Source: Galbitalea soli (GTDB lineage Bacteria > Actinomycetota > Actinomycetes > Actinomycetales > Microbacteriaceae). Taken from it: a stretch of DNA of 64,000 bases. Shown here piece after piece: positions 28,857-38,229 of the stretch. Location of the stretch: contig NZ_JAAGWZ010000002.1 of assembly GCF_010686725.1 (NCBI RefSeq), positions 310,001 through 374,000 of the forward strand. Direction: 5' to 3'. Below the pieces are notes generated by a model, which was not told the DNA's origin, made no database searches, and saw nothing but the letters and a program-made list of their open reading frames with translations. A program made the position numbers and the translations under genes. The number at the start of each line of letters is the position of its first letter. The first letter of the stretch is position 1.

Positions 28857-30218
28857 ATGCCCCGCCTGTTCGGCACGGACGGCGTTCGCGGTCTCGCGAA
28901 CGCCGACCTCACCGTCGACCTCGCGCTCGGTCTGGCGCAGGCGGCGGCGGTGGTGCTCGGCAAGGGCAGGGTGGCCGACGGTCGCCGTGCGTCCGGTCGA
29001 CGCCCGGTCGCCGTCATCGCCCGCGACCCGCGTATCTCCGGAGAGTTCCTGGCCACCGCGGTCGCCGCGGGACTGGCCAGCTCCGGGGTCGACGTCTACG
29101 ACGCGGGTGTCGTGCCGACCCCGGCGGCGGCCTTCCTCGTCGCCGACTTCAAGGCCGACCTCGGCGTGATGATCTCGGCGTCGCACAACCCGGCGCCCGA
29201 CAACGGCATCAAGTTCTTCGCGACCGGCGGCACCAAGCTGCCGGACGAGGTCGAGGATCGCATCGAGGCCGCGCTCGCGCAGCCCAAGCTCGCGCCCACG
29301 GGCGGCGATGTGGGGCGCATCCGGCGGTTCGCGGATGCCGAGGATCGCTACATCGTGCACCTCCTCTCCACCCTCCCGCACCGCCTCGACGGCGTGCACG
29401 TCGTGCTCGACTGCGCGAACGGTGCCGCGGCGGGCATCTCACCCGAGGTCTTCACGGTCGCCGGCGCCCGGGTGACGGTCATCGGCGCCGATCCGGACGG
29501 CATCAACATCAATGACGGCGTGGGCTCCACGCATCTCGATCAGCTCGCGCGGGCCGTGCTCGAACACGGGGCGGACCTGGGCATCGCCCACGACGGCGAC
29601 GCGGATCGCTGCCTCGCCGTCGACCACACCGGCAAGGTCGTCGACGGCGACCAGATCATGGCGATTCTGGCGGTGGCGATGAACGAGCGCGGCGCCCTCG
29701 CCGACAGCACCCTCGTCGCGACCGTCATGAGCAACCTGGGTCTGCGGCGCGCCATGGCTGCGCACGGCATCCGGGTGCTCGAGACCGCGGTCGGCGACCG
29801 TTACGTGCTCGAGACCCTCAACGAGCAGAACCTCTCCCTCGGCGGCGAGCAGTCGGGGCACGTCATCATGACGCGGTTCGCGACGACCGGCGACGGGATC
29901 CTCACGGGGCTCCACCTCGTCGCCGAGATGGCGCGCACCGGCAAGACCCTCGCCGAACTCGCCTCCGTCATGACGGTGTACCCGCAGATCCTCGTGAACG
30001 TGCGCGGCGTCGACCACCACGGATTGCGCGAGAGCGAGGCGATCGCGCGCGCTGTCGCCGAGGCGGAGGCCGAGCTCGGCGATTCCGGCCGGGTGCTGCT
30101 GCGCCCCTCGGGCACCGAGCCGATGGTGCGGGTCATGGTCGAGGCCGAGGATCAGGTGACGGCTGATCGCATCGCGCACCGGCTCGCCGAAGTTGTGCGC
30201 GCCGAACTGGGCGAGTAA
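28857..30218 (+). CDS. glmM: Phosphoglucosamine mutase
   Basis: A 453-residue enzyme converting glucosamine-6-phosphate to glucosamine-1-phosphate for UDP-GlcNAc and peptidoglycan. The active-site serine is S109 in [16 protein letters not shown]; the metal-binding loop is [12 protein letters not shown]; the sugar-binding loop is GGEQSGHVI; and the phosphate-binding loop is [12 protein letters not shown]. It follows rpsI closely and ends convergent with coaA. glmS, which makes its substrate, lies 1.1 kb downstream on the same strand. Confidence 0.97.
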   Translation: MPRLFGTDGVRGLANADLTVDLALGLAQAAAVVLGKGRVADGRRASGRRPVAVIARDPRISGEFLATAVAAGLASSGVDVYDAGVVPTPAAAFLVADFKADLGVMISASHNPAPDNGIKFFATGGTKLPDEVEDRIEAALAQPKLAPTGGDVGRIRRFADAEDRYIVHLLSTLPHRLDGVHVVLDCANGAAAGISPEVFTVAGARVTVIGADPDGININDGVGSTHLDQLARAVLEHGADLGIAHDGDADRCLAVDHTGKVVDGDQIMAILAVAMNERGALADSTLVATVMSNLGLRRAMAAHGIRVLETAVGDRYVLETLNEQNLSLGGEQSGHVIMTRFATTGDGILTGLHLVAEMARTGKTLAELASVMTVYPQILVNVRGVDHHGLRESEAIARAVAEAEAELGDSGRVLLRPSGTEPMVRVMVEAEDQVTADRIAHRLAEVVRAELGE

Positions 30219-30252
30219 GCGCGGCGGGCGGCGGTCATCCCCGCGGTGACGC

Positions 30253-31194
30253 TCAGATCTTGCGCAGGAGCACCGTCGAGACGGCGTGGTTCGCGCCCTT
30301 CCGCAGCACGAGCGAGGCGCGGGCGCGGGTCGGCAGCACGTTCTGCAGCAGATTCGGTTCGTTGATCGCTCGCCAGATCTGACGGGCCTGCGCGATCGCC
30401 TCGCTCTCGCTCAGACTCGCGTAGCGGTGGAAGTACGACTTCGGGTTGGTGAACGCTCCGCGCTGCAGCGACAGGAAGCGCTCGATGTACCAGGCCTCGA
30501 TGTCGCTCGTGCGGGCATCCACATAGACCGTGAAGTCGAACAGGTCGCTCAGTGCCAGTCGCCCCCCGGGCGTCGGTGGCTGCAGCACGTTGAGTCCCTC
30601 GACGATGAGGATATCCGGCTGCCGTACCACGATCTCGGCCCCCGGCACGATGTCATAGCTCAGGTGCGAGTAGAACGGGGCCCGCACCTCGCTCGCGCCG
30701 CTCTTCACGTTGCTGACGAACCGCAGCAGGGCCCGCCGGTCGTAGCTCTCGGGGAAGCCCTTGCGGGTCATGAGCCCGCGGCGCTCCAGCTCGGCGTTGG
30801 GGAACAGGAAGCCGTCTGTGGTGACGAGCTCGACCCGCGGCGTGTCGTCCCAGCGCGCGAGCAGCTCGCGCAACAGCCGCGCGATCGTCGACTTGCCCAC
30901 GGCCACCGATCCCGCGACGCCGATGACGAACGGGGTGGGCGCGGCGGTGCCGTGCAGGAACTCGCTGGTGGAGCGGTGCAGGGCACGCGCGCCCGCCGCA
31001 TAGAGGTTGAGCAGACGACTGAGCGGCAGGTAGACATCGCTGACCTCCCGCAGGTCGAGCACGTCACCGAGGCCGCGGAGCTGCACGAGCTCGGTCTCGG
31101 TGAGCGGCAGCCGGGTGGTCGGCGCGAGTTCGGCCCAGTCGTCGCGGTCGATCTCGACGAAGGGCGACAGCTGGCCGGAGACGGGTTCGTGCAT
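30253..31194 (-). CDS. coaA: Pantothenate kinase type I
   Basis: A 313-residue kinase for the first step of CoA synthesis. P-loop [17 protein letters not shown] (about residues 95-111), then [29 protein letters not shown] and the FSLQRGAF-like region. Start at ATG 31194, giving [20 protein letters not shown]; the frame is open upstream to 31293 but without conservation. TAACGT (31202-31207 on the minus strand) ends seven bases before this ATG. It is divergent from glmS. Confidence 0.96.
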   Translation of the reverse strand: MHEPVSGQLSPFVEIDRDDWAELAPTTRLPLTETELVQLRGLGDVLDLREVSDVYLPLSRLLNLYAAGARALHRSTSEFLHGTAAPTPFVIGVAGSVAVGKSTIARLLRELLARWDDTPRVELVTTDGFLFPNAELERRGLMTRKGFPESYDRRALLRFVSNVKSGASEVRAPFYSHLSYDIVPGAEIVVRQPDILIVEGLNVLQPPTPGGRLALSDLFDFTVYVDARTSDIEAWYIERFLSLQRGAFTNPKSYFHRYASLSESEAIAQARQIWRAINEPNLLQNVLPTRARASLVLRKGANHAVSTVLLRKI

Positions 31195-31201
31195 CGCTCC
31201 C

Positions 31202-31207
31202 ACGTTA
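31202..31207 (-). promoter_or_regulatory. Possible -10 box of coaA
   Basis: On the minus strand TAACGT is followed by seven bases and then the coaA ATG, fitting a leaderless or near-leaderless transcript. No clear -35. Confidence 0.4.
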
Positions 31208-31294
31208 TCGGTTTCTCCCCTCCTCCCCAGCATCCGCGCGAGCGCCGCCCTCCACCGGCCACGCCACGTCCAGGGCCCGCCGGATGCCGCCAAC

Positions 31295-31308
31295 TACAAT
31301 CGAGGTCA
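31295..31308 (+). promoter_or_regulatory. Possible leaderless promoter of glmS
   Basis: TACAAT (31295-31300) ends seven bases before ATG 31308. There is only GAGGT in between, so transcription would start at or next to the start codon. Divergent from the coaA -10 within about 100 bp. Confidence 0.45.
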
Positions 31309-33158
31309 TGTGCGGAATCGTGGGGTATGTCGGCCCGAACAGCAGTCTCGATGTTCTCCTCGGTGGACTCAGCCGGCTGGAATACCGGGGTTACGACTCC
31401 GCAGGGGTCGCCGTCATCGGTCAGGACGGCACGCTCGGCACACGCAAGCGCGCGGGCAAGCTCTCGGTCCTCCTCGACAATCTCAAGGATGCCCCGCTCT
31501 CCGACGGCCAGACCGGAATCGGTCACACCCGCTGGGCGACCCACGGGGGGCCCACCGACCGGAACGCGCATCCTCACCTCGGCGACGGTGGCAAGCTCGC
31601 GCTCATCCACAACGGCATCATCGAGAACTTCGCCGCCCTCAAGCAGGAACTGCTGGAGGCGGGGGAGAGCTTCTCCAGCGACACCGACACCGAGGTCGCG
31701 GCCATCATGGTGGGCAGGGCCTTCCGCGAGACGGGCGACCTCACGCTCGCCATGCGGCAGGTGGTGGCCCGCCTCGACGGCGCGTTCACCCTCCTCATCG
31801 TGCACGAGGACCGGCCGGGCGAGGTCGTCGGCGCGCGCCGCAACTCGCCGCTCGTCATCGGCCTCGGCGAGGGCGAGAACTTCCTCGGCTCCGACGTGGC
31901 GGCCTTCGTCGAGTTCACGCGGCGAGCCGTGGAGATCGGTCAGGACCAGATCGTCACGATCCGACCCGACTCCGTGATCGTCACGGATTTCTTCGGCGCT
32001 CCGGTCGAGACCCGCGAGTACGAGATCGCCTGGGACGCGTCCGCCTCGGAGAAGGGCGGCTGGTCGAGTTTCATGCGCAAGGAGATCAGCGAGGAGCCCG
32101 ATGCGGTGGCCAACACCCTGCTGGGCCGGGTCGTCGACGGGGCCGTCGTACTGCCCGAGCTGGGCGCGCTCACCCCCGAGGTGCTGGCCGACATCGACCG
32201 CATCGTCATCATCGCCTGCGGCACCGCGGCCTACGCGGGTCTTCTCGGCTCGTACGCCATCGAATCCTGGGCCCGCGTTCCCGTGCAGGTCGAGCTGTCG
32301 CACGAGTTCCGCTATCGCAACCCCATCATCACGCCGCGCACCCTCGTCGTGTCGATCAGCCAGTCCGGCGAGACGATGGACACGCTGATGGCGGTGCGTT
32401 TCGCGGCCGAGTCCGGGGCGCGCGTGCTCTCCATCTGCAACACGCAGGGCTCGTCGATTCCGCGGGAGTCCGAGGCCGTGATCTACACGCACGCCGGCCC
32501 CGAGGTCGCGGTCGCGTCGACCAAGGCTTTCGTCGCGCAGGTCACCGCGCTCTACCTGCTCGGCCTGCACCTGGCGACCGTGCGCGGCACCCTCAGCCCC
32601 GCCGAACTCGCGCACAACATCGACGAGCTCCAGGCGATCCCCGCGAAACTCGCCGACGTGCTCGTCGCCTCGGAAGACATCGGCCAGTTGGCCGGCTGGA
32701 TGGCTGACACCCGCTCGGTGCTGTTCCTCGGCCGCAACGTGGGCTACCCGGTCGCGCTCGAGGGTGCGCTCAAGCTCAAGGAGCTCGCCTACATCCACGC
32801 GGAGGGATTCGCCGCGGGGGAGCTGAAGCACGGGCCGATCGCGCTCATCGAGCCGGGACAGATCGTCTTCGTCATCGTGCCGAGCCCGCGCGACCCCTCC
32901 TCGCTCCACCCCAAGGTCGTGTCGAACATTCAGGAGATCCGGGCGCGCGGCGCTCGCGTCATCGCCATCGCCGAGAAGGGCGACGCCGCGGTGCTGCCCT
33001 TCGCCGACGAGGTCATCCCCATCCCGCTCGCCTCGCCCATGTTCGAGCCGATCCTCGCCGTCGTGCCCCTGCACATCTTCGCCCTCGAACTCGCCACCGC
33101 GAAGGGTCTCGACGTCGACCAGCCGCGCAACCTCGCCAAATCGGTCACGGTCGAGTAG
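31308..33158 (+). CDS. glmS: Glutamine-fructose-6-phosphate aminotransferase
   Basis: A 616-residue enzyme that makes glucosamine-6-phosphate. ATG 31308 exposes the N-terminal nucleophile as Cys2 (MCGIVGYVG); the frame is open upstream, but any earlier start would bury it. The glutaminase domain (about 1-230) has YRGYDSAGVAV, HTRWATHGGPTDRNAHPH and HNGIIENF; two SIS sugar-isomerase domains follow (ACGTAAYAG; SQSGETMDTLMAV), ending PRNLAKSVTVE. No glmS ribozyme is expected or seen. First gene of a tight run through tsaD. Confidence 0.98.
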   Translation: MCGIVGYVGPNSSLDVLLGGLSRLEYRGYDSAGVAVIGQDGTLGTRKRAGKLSVLLDNLKDAPLSDGQTGIGHTRWATHGGPTDRNAHPHLGDGGKLALIHNGIIENFAALKQELLEAGESFSSDTDTEVAAIMVGRAFRETGDLTLAMRQVVARLDGAFTLLIVHEDRPGEVVGARRNSPLVIGLGEGENFLGSDVAAFVEFTRRAVEIGQDQIVTIRPDSVIVTDFFGAPVETREYEIAWDASASEKGGWSSFMRKEISEEPDAVANTLLGRVVDGAVVLPELGALTPEVLADIDRIVIIACGTAAYAGLLGSYAIESWARVPVQVELSHEFRYRNPIITPRTLVVSISQSGETMDTLMAVRFAAESGARVLSICNTQGSSIPRESEAVIYTHAGPEVAVASTKAFVAQVTALYLLGLHLATVRGTLSPAELAHNIDELQAIPAKLADVLVASEDIGQLAGWMADTRSVLFLGRNVGYPVALEGALKLKELAYIHAEGFAAGELKHGPIALIEPGQIVFVIVPSPRDPSSLHPKVVSNIQEIRARGARVIAIAEKGDAAVLPFADEVIPIPLASPMFEPILAVVPLHIFALELATAKGLDVDQPRNLAKSVTVE

Positions 33159-33160
33159 AC

Positions 33161-33511
33161 GTGATCATCGGGATCGGTGTGGACGTGGTCGACCTGAGGC
33201 GCTTCGAGCGCGCGGTCGCTCGCACTCCGGCGCTGCGCGAGCGGCTCTTCACGGTGGGGGAGCGCGGTCTCCCGCTGCGCTCGCTCGCCGGTCGGTTCGC
33301 CGCGAAGGAGGCCCTCATCAAGGCCATCGGCGACTCGACGGGCGTGCGCTGGCACGACATGGAGGTCGTGGCCGACGGTGAGCGCAATCCGTCCTTCCTG
33401 CTCCACAACGCCGTCGCCGAGCGGGCGGGTGCCATGGGCATCCGCACCATCCACCTCTCCATGTCGCACGATGCCGGCGTGGCCATCGCCTACGTGGTGG
33501 CCGAGGGATGA
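33161..33511 (+). CDS. acpS: Holo-[acyl-carrier-protein] synthase
   Basis: A 116-residue transferase that attaches phosphopantetheine from CoA to ACP. Magnesium-binding motifs: GIGVDVVDLRRFERA near the N-terminus and RFAAKEALIKAIG in the middle, ending HLSMSHDAGVAIAYVV. GTG 33161 is 2 nt after the glmS stop, and its stop overlaps alr (ATGA). Position next to coaA-glmS is consistent with a role in envelope lipid synthesis. Confidence 0.96.
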   Translation: MIIGIGVDVVDLRRFERAVARTPALRERLFTVGERGLPLRSLAGRFAAKEALIKAIGDSTGVRWHDMEVVADGERNPSFLLHNAVAERAGAMGIRTIHLSMSHDAGVAIAYVVAEG

Positions 33512-34608
33512 CCGTCCCCATGCGCGAGGCGCACATCGATCTGGCCGCCGTCCGCGACAACCTCCGGGTCATCGCCCGCACGGTTGCCCCGGCGCGCACC
33601 ATGGCGGTCGTGAAGGCGCAGGGCTACGGGCACGGCGCGGTCGAGGTGGCTCGTGCCGCCGTCGACGCCGGTGCGGACTGGCTCGGCGTCGTCGATGTGG
33701 CGGAGGCGCTGGAGTTGCGGGCGGCCGGAATCGACGCGCCCATCCTCGCGTGGCTGCACGGGCAGGAGGCGGATTTCGCCGCGGCCGTCCGTGCGGGGAT
33801 CGATCTCGGCATCTCCACGCCGGAGCAGCTCGAGCGCGCGGCCGCTGTCGACGGACTCGCCCAGGTGCACCTCAAGGTCGATACCGGGCTGAGCCGCAAC
33901 GGCTTCGAGGAGAGCGAGTTCGCTGCGATTCTCGGCCGCGTCGCCGAACTCTCCGCCGCGGGCCGCATTCACGTGCGCGGCATCTTCAGCCATCTCGCGA
34001 ATGCGGGCGCCGAGGAGGACGCCCTGCAGATCGCGCGATTCGAGGCCGCTCTGGCGCGGGCCGCCGAGGTCGGCATCGTCCCCGAGCTGCGCCACCTCGC
34101 CGCGACGGCCGCCGCCCTCCGGGTGCCCGCCTCCCGCTTCGACCTCGTGCGCATCGGAATCGGCATGTACGGCCTCACCCCCTTCGACGATGAGGGGGCC
34201 GCCGCGCTCGGCCTGCGACCCGCGATGCGGCTGAGTGCCGAGATCACCTCGGTGAAGCGCGTGCCCGCGGGCGCCGGCGTCTCCTACGGCTACACCCAGC
34301 GCACCAGCTCCGAGACGACGCTCGCGCTCGTCCCCGCCGGCTACGCGGACGGCATCCCCCGGCACGCCTCCTCCCGAGCGCCGGTCTGGATCAACGGTTC
34401 CCGCTACTCCATCTGCGGCCGGGTCGCGATGGACCAGTTCGTCGTCGACGTCGGCGACGCGCCCGTCGCCATCGGGGATCGGGCGGTGCTGTTCGGCGAC
34501 CCGAGCGACGGGTATCCCTCGGCCGACGAGTGGGCCGAGCGCTGCGGCACCATCAACTACGAGATCGTGACGCGCATCGGCGGCCGCTTCACGCGGACGT
34601 ACTCGTGA
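33508..34608 (+). CDS. alr: Alanine racemase
   Basis: A 366-residue PLP enzyme producing D-alanine for peptidoglycan. The PLP lysine is K36 in MAVVKAQGYGHGAVEVARAA, and the catalytic tyrosine is Y260 in GVSYGYTQRTSSE. The substrate-binding GRVAMDQFVVDVG is present. ATG 33508 overlaps the acpS stop; a second in-frame ATG four codons later (33520) is also possible. Its stop overlaps tsaE (GTGA). Confidence 0.97.
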   Translation: MTVPMREAHIDLAAVRDNLRVIARTVAPARTMAVVKAQGYGHGAVEVARAAVDAGADWLGVVDVAEALELRAAGIDAPILAWLHGQEADFAAAVRAGIDLGISTPEQLERAAAVDGLAQVHLKVDTGLSRNGFEESEFAAILGRVAELSAAGRIHVRGIFSHLANAGAEEDALQIARFEAALARAAEVGIVPELRHLAATAAALRVPASRFDLVRIGIGMYGLTPFDDEGAAALGLRPAMRLSAEITSVKRVPAGAGVSYGYTQRTSSETTLALVPAGYADGIPRHASSRAPVWINGSRYSICGRVAMDQFVVDVGDAPVAIGDRAVLFGDPSDGYPSADEWAERCGTINYEIVTRIGGRFTRTYS

Positions 34609-35177
34609 ACGCGCAGCGGGTCATCCCGACGCCGGAGGCGATGGAGGCGTTCGGCGCGCGCGTGGCGCAGCAGTTGCGTGCGGGCGATGTCGTCGCGCTC
34701 AACGGACCCCTCGGCGCGGGCAAAACCACCCTCACCCGCGGACTGGGCGCCGCGCTCGGGGTGCGCGGCACGGTGACCAGTCCCACCTTCGTGCTGGCCC
34801 GCACCCATCCACGCGGAGGGGGTCTCCCGCCCCTCGTGCACGTGGACGCCTATCGCCTGCGGGATCCGCTCGAACTCGACGATCTCGACATCGATTTCGC
34901 CCGATCGATCGTCGTCGTCGAGTGGGCCGCAGGAATGCTCGACCAGCTCGTCGACGAGTGGTTGCAGATCGACATCCGGCGCCCCCAGGGCGCGGCGGAG
35001 GAGTCGCGCGCAGACGTGGACGCGGTGGAGCGCGTGGACGTGATCGAGCCCGATCACGCGAGCGACGCCCTGGACGCGGGCGACGCCGTGGACGCGATCG
35101 AACCGCGGGTGGCCGTCGTTCACGGTCACGGCGCGCGCTGGTCGGAACTGGGGTGGGTCGATGCTGCTCGCGATTGA
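34605..35177 (+). CDS. tsaE: tRNA threonylcarbamoyladenosine ATPase TsaE
   Basis: A 190-residue P-loop ATPase needed for tRNA t6A37 synthesis with TsaB and TsaD. Walker A is GPLGAGKTT (34-42); TSPTFVLARTH, VDAYRL and the Walker B-like IVVVEWAAG follow. Most homologues have about 150-160 residues; here residues 130-166 are an aspartate/valine/alanine-rich insertion (AVERVDVIEPDHAS, then DALDAGDAVDAIEP) before the last strand. GTG 34605 overlaps the alr stop. It overlaps tsaB by 17 bp. Confidence 0.94.
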   Translation: MNAQRVIPTPEAMEAFGARVAQQLRAGDVVALNGPLGAGKTTLTRGLGAALGVRGTVTSPTFVLARTHPRGGGLPPLVHVDAYRLRDPLELDDLDIDFARSIVVVEWAAGMLDQLVDEWLQIDIRRPQGAAEESRADVDAVERVDVIEPDHASDALDAGDAVDAIEPRVAVVHGHGARWSELGWVDAARD

Positions 35178-35778
35178 CACCTCGGCCGGAACGAGCGTCG
35201 CGGTCGTCGACCGCGAGGCCGGCATCCTCGTCGAACTCACTGAGCTCGACACGCGCCGCCACGCCGAGGTGATCGGCACGCTCATCGACCGCGCCCTGCA
35301 TGAGGCCGGCGTCGGCGCCCGCGAGTTGACCGCGGTCGCCGTCGGCATGGGGCCGGGTCCCTTCACCGGGCTGCGGGTCGGCATCGCGGCCGCCCGCGTC
35401 TTCGCGCTCGGGGCGGGGTTGCCGGTGCTCCCGGGGGTGAGCCACGACGCGATCGCCTACGGTCAGCCGGATCCCGTTCTCGTCATCACCGACGCCCGCC
35501 GCCGTGAGGTCTACTGGTCCCGCTACGCGGGCAGCGACGACGCCGGGCTCCCCGTGCGCGCCGCGGGACCGGGCCTCATCGCCCCCGAACTCCTCGACAC
35601 CGTGACGGGCTCGGCGCCGATCCGCCGACTCGAGCCCGAGGGGGTCTCGGCGGGCGCACTGGGTCTCGTCGCCGAGCACCTCTCCGCCCACCGCCGGGCC
35701 TTCGCGAGCGACGCCGCCCTCTACCTCCGCTCTCCCGACGTCACGCCGTCGGCCGGCCCCAAGCGGGTGACCGGATGA
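35161..35778 (+). CDS. tsaB: tRNA threonylcarbamoyladenosine protein TsaB
   Basis: A 205-residue actin-like ATPase-fold protein that dimerises with TsaD. The N-terminus [17 protein letters not shown] and the [17 protein letters not shown] motif are diagnostic. It lacks the metal site of TsaD, as expected. ATG 35161 lies within the end of tsaE, and the stop overlaps rimI (ATGA). Confidence 0.95.
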   Translation: MLLAIDTSAGTSVAVVDREAGILVELTELDTRRHAEVIGTLIDRALHEAGVGARELTAVAVGMGPGPFTGLRVGIAAARVFALGAGLPVLPGVSHDAIAYGQPDPVLVITDARRREVYWSRYAGSDDAGLPVRAAGPGLIAPELLDTVTGSAPIRRLEPEGVSAGALGLVAEHLSAHRRAFASDAALYLRSPDVTPSAGPKRVTG

Positions 35779-36263
35779 CCGCCGCAGCACCCCTCCGACT
35801 CGCCACCCTGGCCGACCTCGACGCCATCATGCGCCTCGAGGAATCCACCTTCACGAACGACGCCTGGACGGTCGACTCGATGCGCGCCGAGCTGCACAGT
35901 CGGCACAGCTACTACCTCGTCGCCGAGCAGCCGGACACCCCGGGGCTGCTCGGCTATGCCGGGCTGCTCGCGCCCGAAGGCTCCGCCGATGCCGACATCC
36001 AGACCATCGCGGTCGCCCCCGCTGCGCGACGCCGGGGGCTGGGCCGGCAGCTGATGGAGGCTCTCATCGCGGAGGCTCGTGCCCGTCGCTGTCGCACGAT
36101 CTTCCTGGAGGTGCGCGCCGACAACCCCACCGCGCAGCACCTCTACGACACGCTCGGCTTCGAACAGATCGCGGTGCGCCCGCGCTACTACCAGCCCGAC
36201 GATGTGGACGCGAACATCATGAGACTCGAACTACACTCCGACGCCGCGGCGGTGGGCGCGTGA
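35775..36263 (+). CDS. rimI: Ribosomal-protein-alanine N-acetyltransferase
   Basis: A 162-residue GNAT protein in the classic tsaB-rimI-tsaD position. The acetyl-CoA loop is [20 protein letters not shown], followed by [20 protein letters not shown] and [15 protein letters not shown]. RimI acetylates the N-terminal alanine of S18 in E. coli; in actinobacteria broader targets are reported. Overlaps neighbours at both ends by 4 nt. Confidence 0.93.
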   Translation: MTAAAPLRLATLADLDAIMRLEESTFTNDAWTVDSMRAELHSRHSYYLVAEQPDTPGLLGYAGLLAPEGSADADIQTIAVAPAARRRGLGRQLMEALIAEARARRCRTIFLEVRADNPTAQHLYDTLGFEQIAVRPRYYQPDDVDANIMRLELHSDAAAVGA

Positions 36264-37360
36264 CCGCGAACCTCCCGCCGCGGGCGGACGGCGCTGCGGC
36301 GACGACTCCGAACCGGGAGCCGCTCGTGCTCGGCATCGAGACGAGCTGCGACGAGACCGGCGTGGGCATCGTGCGTGGATCGACCCTGCTCGCCAACGTG
36401 ATCTCCTCCTCGATGGAGGAGCATGCACGCTATGGAGGCGTGGTGCCGGAGGTCGCGGCGCGGGCGCACCTGGAGGCGATCGTGCCGGCGATCTCGGCCG
36501 CGATCGCCGAGGCGGGCATCCGTCTCGACGAGGTCGACGCGATCGCGGTGACGAGCGGTCCGGGGCTGTCGGGCGCACTCATGGTCGGCGTGGGGGCGGC
36601 CAAGGCGCTGTCCGTCGCGCTGGGCGTGCCCCTCTACGCCGTCAATCACCTGGTCGGGCACGTCGGAGCCGATGTGCTGCGCGAGGACGACAGCGAGATC
36701 GAGCTCCCCACGATCGCCCTGCTCGTCTCGGGCGGGCACACCTCGCTTCTCCTCGTTCGCGACCTCGTGAGCGACGTCGAGCTCCTGGGCGAGACCATCG
36801 ACGACGCCGCAGGCGAGGCCTTCGACAAGGTCGCGCGCCTGCTCGGTCTGCCGTACCCGGGCGGCCCGCACATCGACCGGGTCGCGGCGGACGGCGATCC
36901 GACCGCCATCCGCTTCCCGCGCGGGCTCACCCAGCCGAAAGACCTCGACCGACACCGCTACGACTTCTCCTTCTCGGGGCTGAAGACCGCCGTGGCGCGC
37001 TGGGTCGAGCAGAAGCAGGATGCGGGGGAGCAGGTGCCCCTCGGCGACGTCGCGGCGAGCTTCCGTGAGGCCGTCGTCGACGTTCTCCTCACCAAGGCGA
37101 TCGCCGCCTGCCGCGACCACGGTATCCCCCGCCTCCTACTCGGCGGCGGGGTCGTCGCCAACGCGCGGGTGCGAGAGCTCGCCGCGGAGCGCACCGCGGC
37201 CGCGGGCATCGAACTGCGGATCCCGCCGCTGTCCCTCTGCACCGACAACGGTGCGATGATCGCGGCACTCGGCGCCCAGCTCATCATGGCCGGTCACGCG
37301 CCCTCCGGGCTCGACTTCGGGGCCGACTCGACGCTGCCGGTCACGGTCATCCAAGCCTGA
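36260..37360 (+). CDS. tsaD: tRNA threonylcarbamoyltransferase TsaD
   Basis: A 366-residue catalytic subunit that transfers threonylcarbamoyl to A37 of ANN-decoding tRNAs. It begins with a proline/alanine stretch, then [15 protein letters not shown]. Metal ligands lie in [17 protein letters not shown] and [18 protein letters not shown]-binding segments include [13 protein letters not shown] and [19 protein letters not shown] 36260 overlaps the rimI stop. Last gene of the glmS-tsaD run. Confidence 0.97.
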   Translation: MTANLPPRADGAAATTPNREPLVLGIETSCDETGVGIVRGSTLLANVISSSMEEHARYGGVVPEVAARAHLEAIVPAISAAIAEAGIRLDEVDAIAVTSGPGLSGALMVGVGAAKALSVALGVPLYAVNHLVGHVGADVLREDDSEIELPTIALLVSGGHTSLLLVRDLVSDVELLGETIDDAAGEAFDKVARLLGLPYPGGPHIDRVAADGDPTAIRFPRGLTQPKDLDRHRYDFSFSGLKTAVARWVEQKQDAGEQVPLGDVAASFREAVVDVLLTKAIAACRDHGIPRLLLGGGVVANARVRELAAERTAAAGIELRIPPLSLCTDNGAMIAALGAQLIMAGHAPSGLDFGADSTLPVTVIQA

Positions 37361-37411
37361 GCGATCGTTCAGACGCGTGTCGCCGCGCGACAGAGCGGGC
37401 GGCGAGCTTCG

Positions 37412-37440
37412 TTGACACTGCCGCCGGGCGTTGCCACTAT
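37412..37440 (+). promoter_or_regulatory. Promoter of the first DUF4190-like gene
   Basis: A perfect TTGACA (37412-37417), a 17-bp spacer and CACTAT (37435-37440), 45 bp before the start codon. AAGGAG precedes ATG 37485. Confidence 0.6.
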
Positions 37441-37484
37441 GGGAAACGACAGCGCATTCAGCTAACAATAAGGAGCACCCGGTA

Positions 37485-37811
37485 ATGACCGATCCCATCG
37501 TTCCCGAGCCCGCACCGGCGTACACTCCGGCACCCGTAGCAGGACCCAAGCAGGGCCTCAGCCTCACCTCATTCATCCTCGGCATTGCCGGACTCGTGTT
37601 CAGCTGGGTGCCGGTCCTCGGCTTCCTCGCCTCGCTCGCGGCGATCATCCTCGGCTTCGTCGCCAAGTCGAAGGAGAAGGCGGCGCCGCGCTGGATGTGG
37701 ATCGTCGGCATCATCCTCGGCTTCGTCGCCATCGCGATCTCGCTGATCGTAATCGCCACTCTCATCATCGCCTTCCTCGCGGCGTCGACGAGCGTCAACT
37801 ACAGCAACTGA
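37485..37811 (+). CDS. Small DUF4190-like membrane protein
   Basis: A 108-residue protein: a proline/alanine-rich cytosolic head (1-25, PEPAPAYTPAPV), a membrane hairpin (LTSFILGIAGLVFSWVPVLG and FLASLAAIILGFVAKSK) and a third hydrophobic segment (IVGIILGFVAIAISLIVIAT). This head-plus-hairpin plan with a short KSKEKAAPR turn matches the DUF4190 type, of unknown function. ATG 37485 has AAGGAG upstream and its own promoter. The first of three such genes in a row. Confidence 0.75.
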   Translation: MTDPIVPEPAPAYTPAPVAGPKQGLSLTSFILGIAGLVFSWVPVLGFLASLAAIILGFVAKSKEKAAPRWMWIVGIILGFVAIAISLIVIATLIIAFLAASTSVNYSN

Positions 37812-37838
37812 CCACTCACGGTCGTCGGAGCGGGAGCG

Positions 37839-38165
37839 GTGGCCTGGGTCACCGCTCCCGCTGCGCTTTCTCACCGATCGGCCGACGAAGGGCTTCCCAT
37901 CTCCACCGCACCCGCGCGTGACAGCGACACCGAACGACCGGTGAACCGCTGGGCCATCCTCGCCCTCATCCTCGGAATCGCGGTACCGCTCGGCGGTATC
38001 GTCGTCGGCCACGTCTCCCTGCGGCAGATCAAACGCAGCGGGGAGCGCGGGCGCGGCCTCGCACTCGCGGGCACGATCCTGGGCTACAGTCTCACCGCGC
38101 TCGAGATCCTGTTCGCAGTGCTCCTCGCGCTGCTCGCGGCTGCCGCCACGGGGGCCAGCCGGTGA
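37839..38165 (+). CDS. Second DUF4190-like membrane protein
   Basis: A 108-residue protein from GTG 37839; the alternative GTG 37941 would leave only the membrane part. The core RWAILALILGIAVPLGGIVV-GHVSLRQIKRSGERGRGLALA is the DUF4190 pattern: membrane helix, GH-x-[AS]-L-x-QIKR loop, second helix. The second helix region (LAGTILGYSLTALEILFAVL) completes the hairpin. It lies between two similar genes, suggesting local duplication. Function unknown. Confidence 0.65.
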   Translation: MAWVTAPAALSHRSADEGLPISTAPARDSDTERPVNRWAILALILGIAVPLGGIVVGHVSLRQIKRSGERGRGLALAGTILGYSLTALEILFAVLLALLAAAATGASR

Positions 38166-38229
38166 GCGCCTCGGGCCGCCCCACACCATGACCCCGTCGC
38201 CCGACGACACCGCCGAGGAGAGCACCACC

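Noticed and set aside
30768-33074. 768-codon minus-strand frame over glmS
   Set aside because: Antisense to a fully recognisable glmS; low-complexity composition and no conserved motif in its unique part.
37839-38165. Pseudogene remnant between two DUF4190-like genes
   Set aside because: The frame is intact with a full membrane hairpin and plausible start, so it was kept as a gene with moderate confidence.
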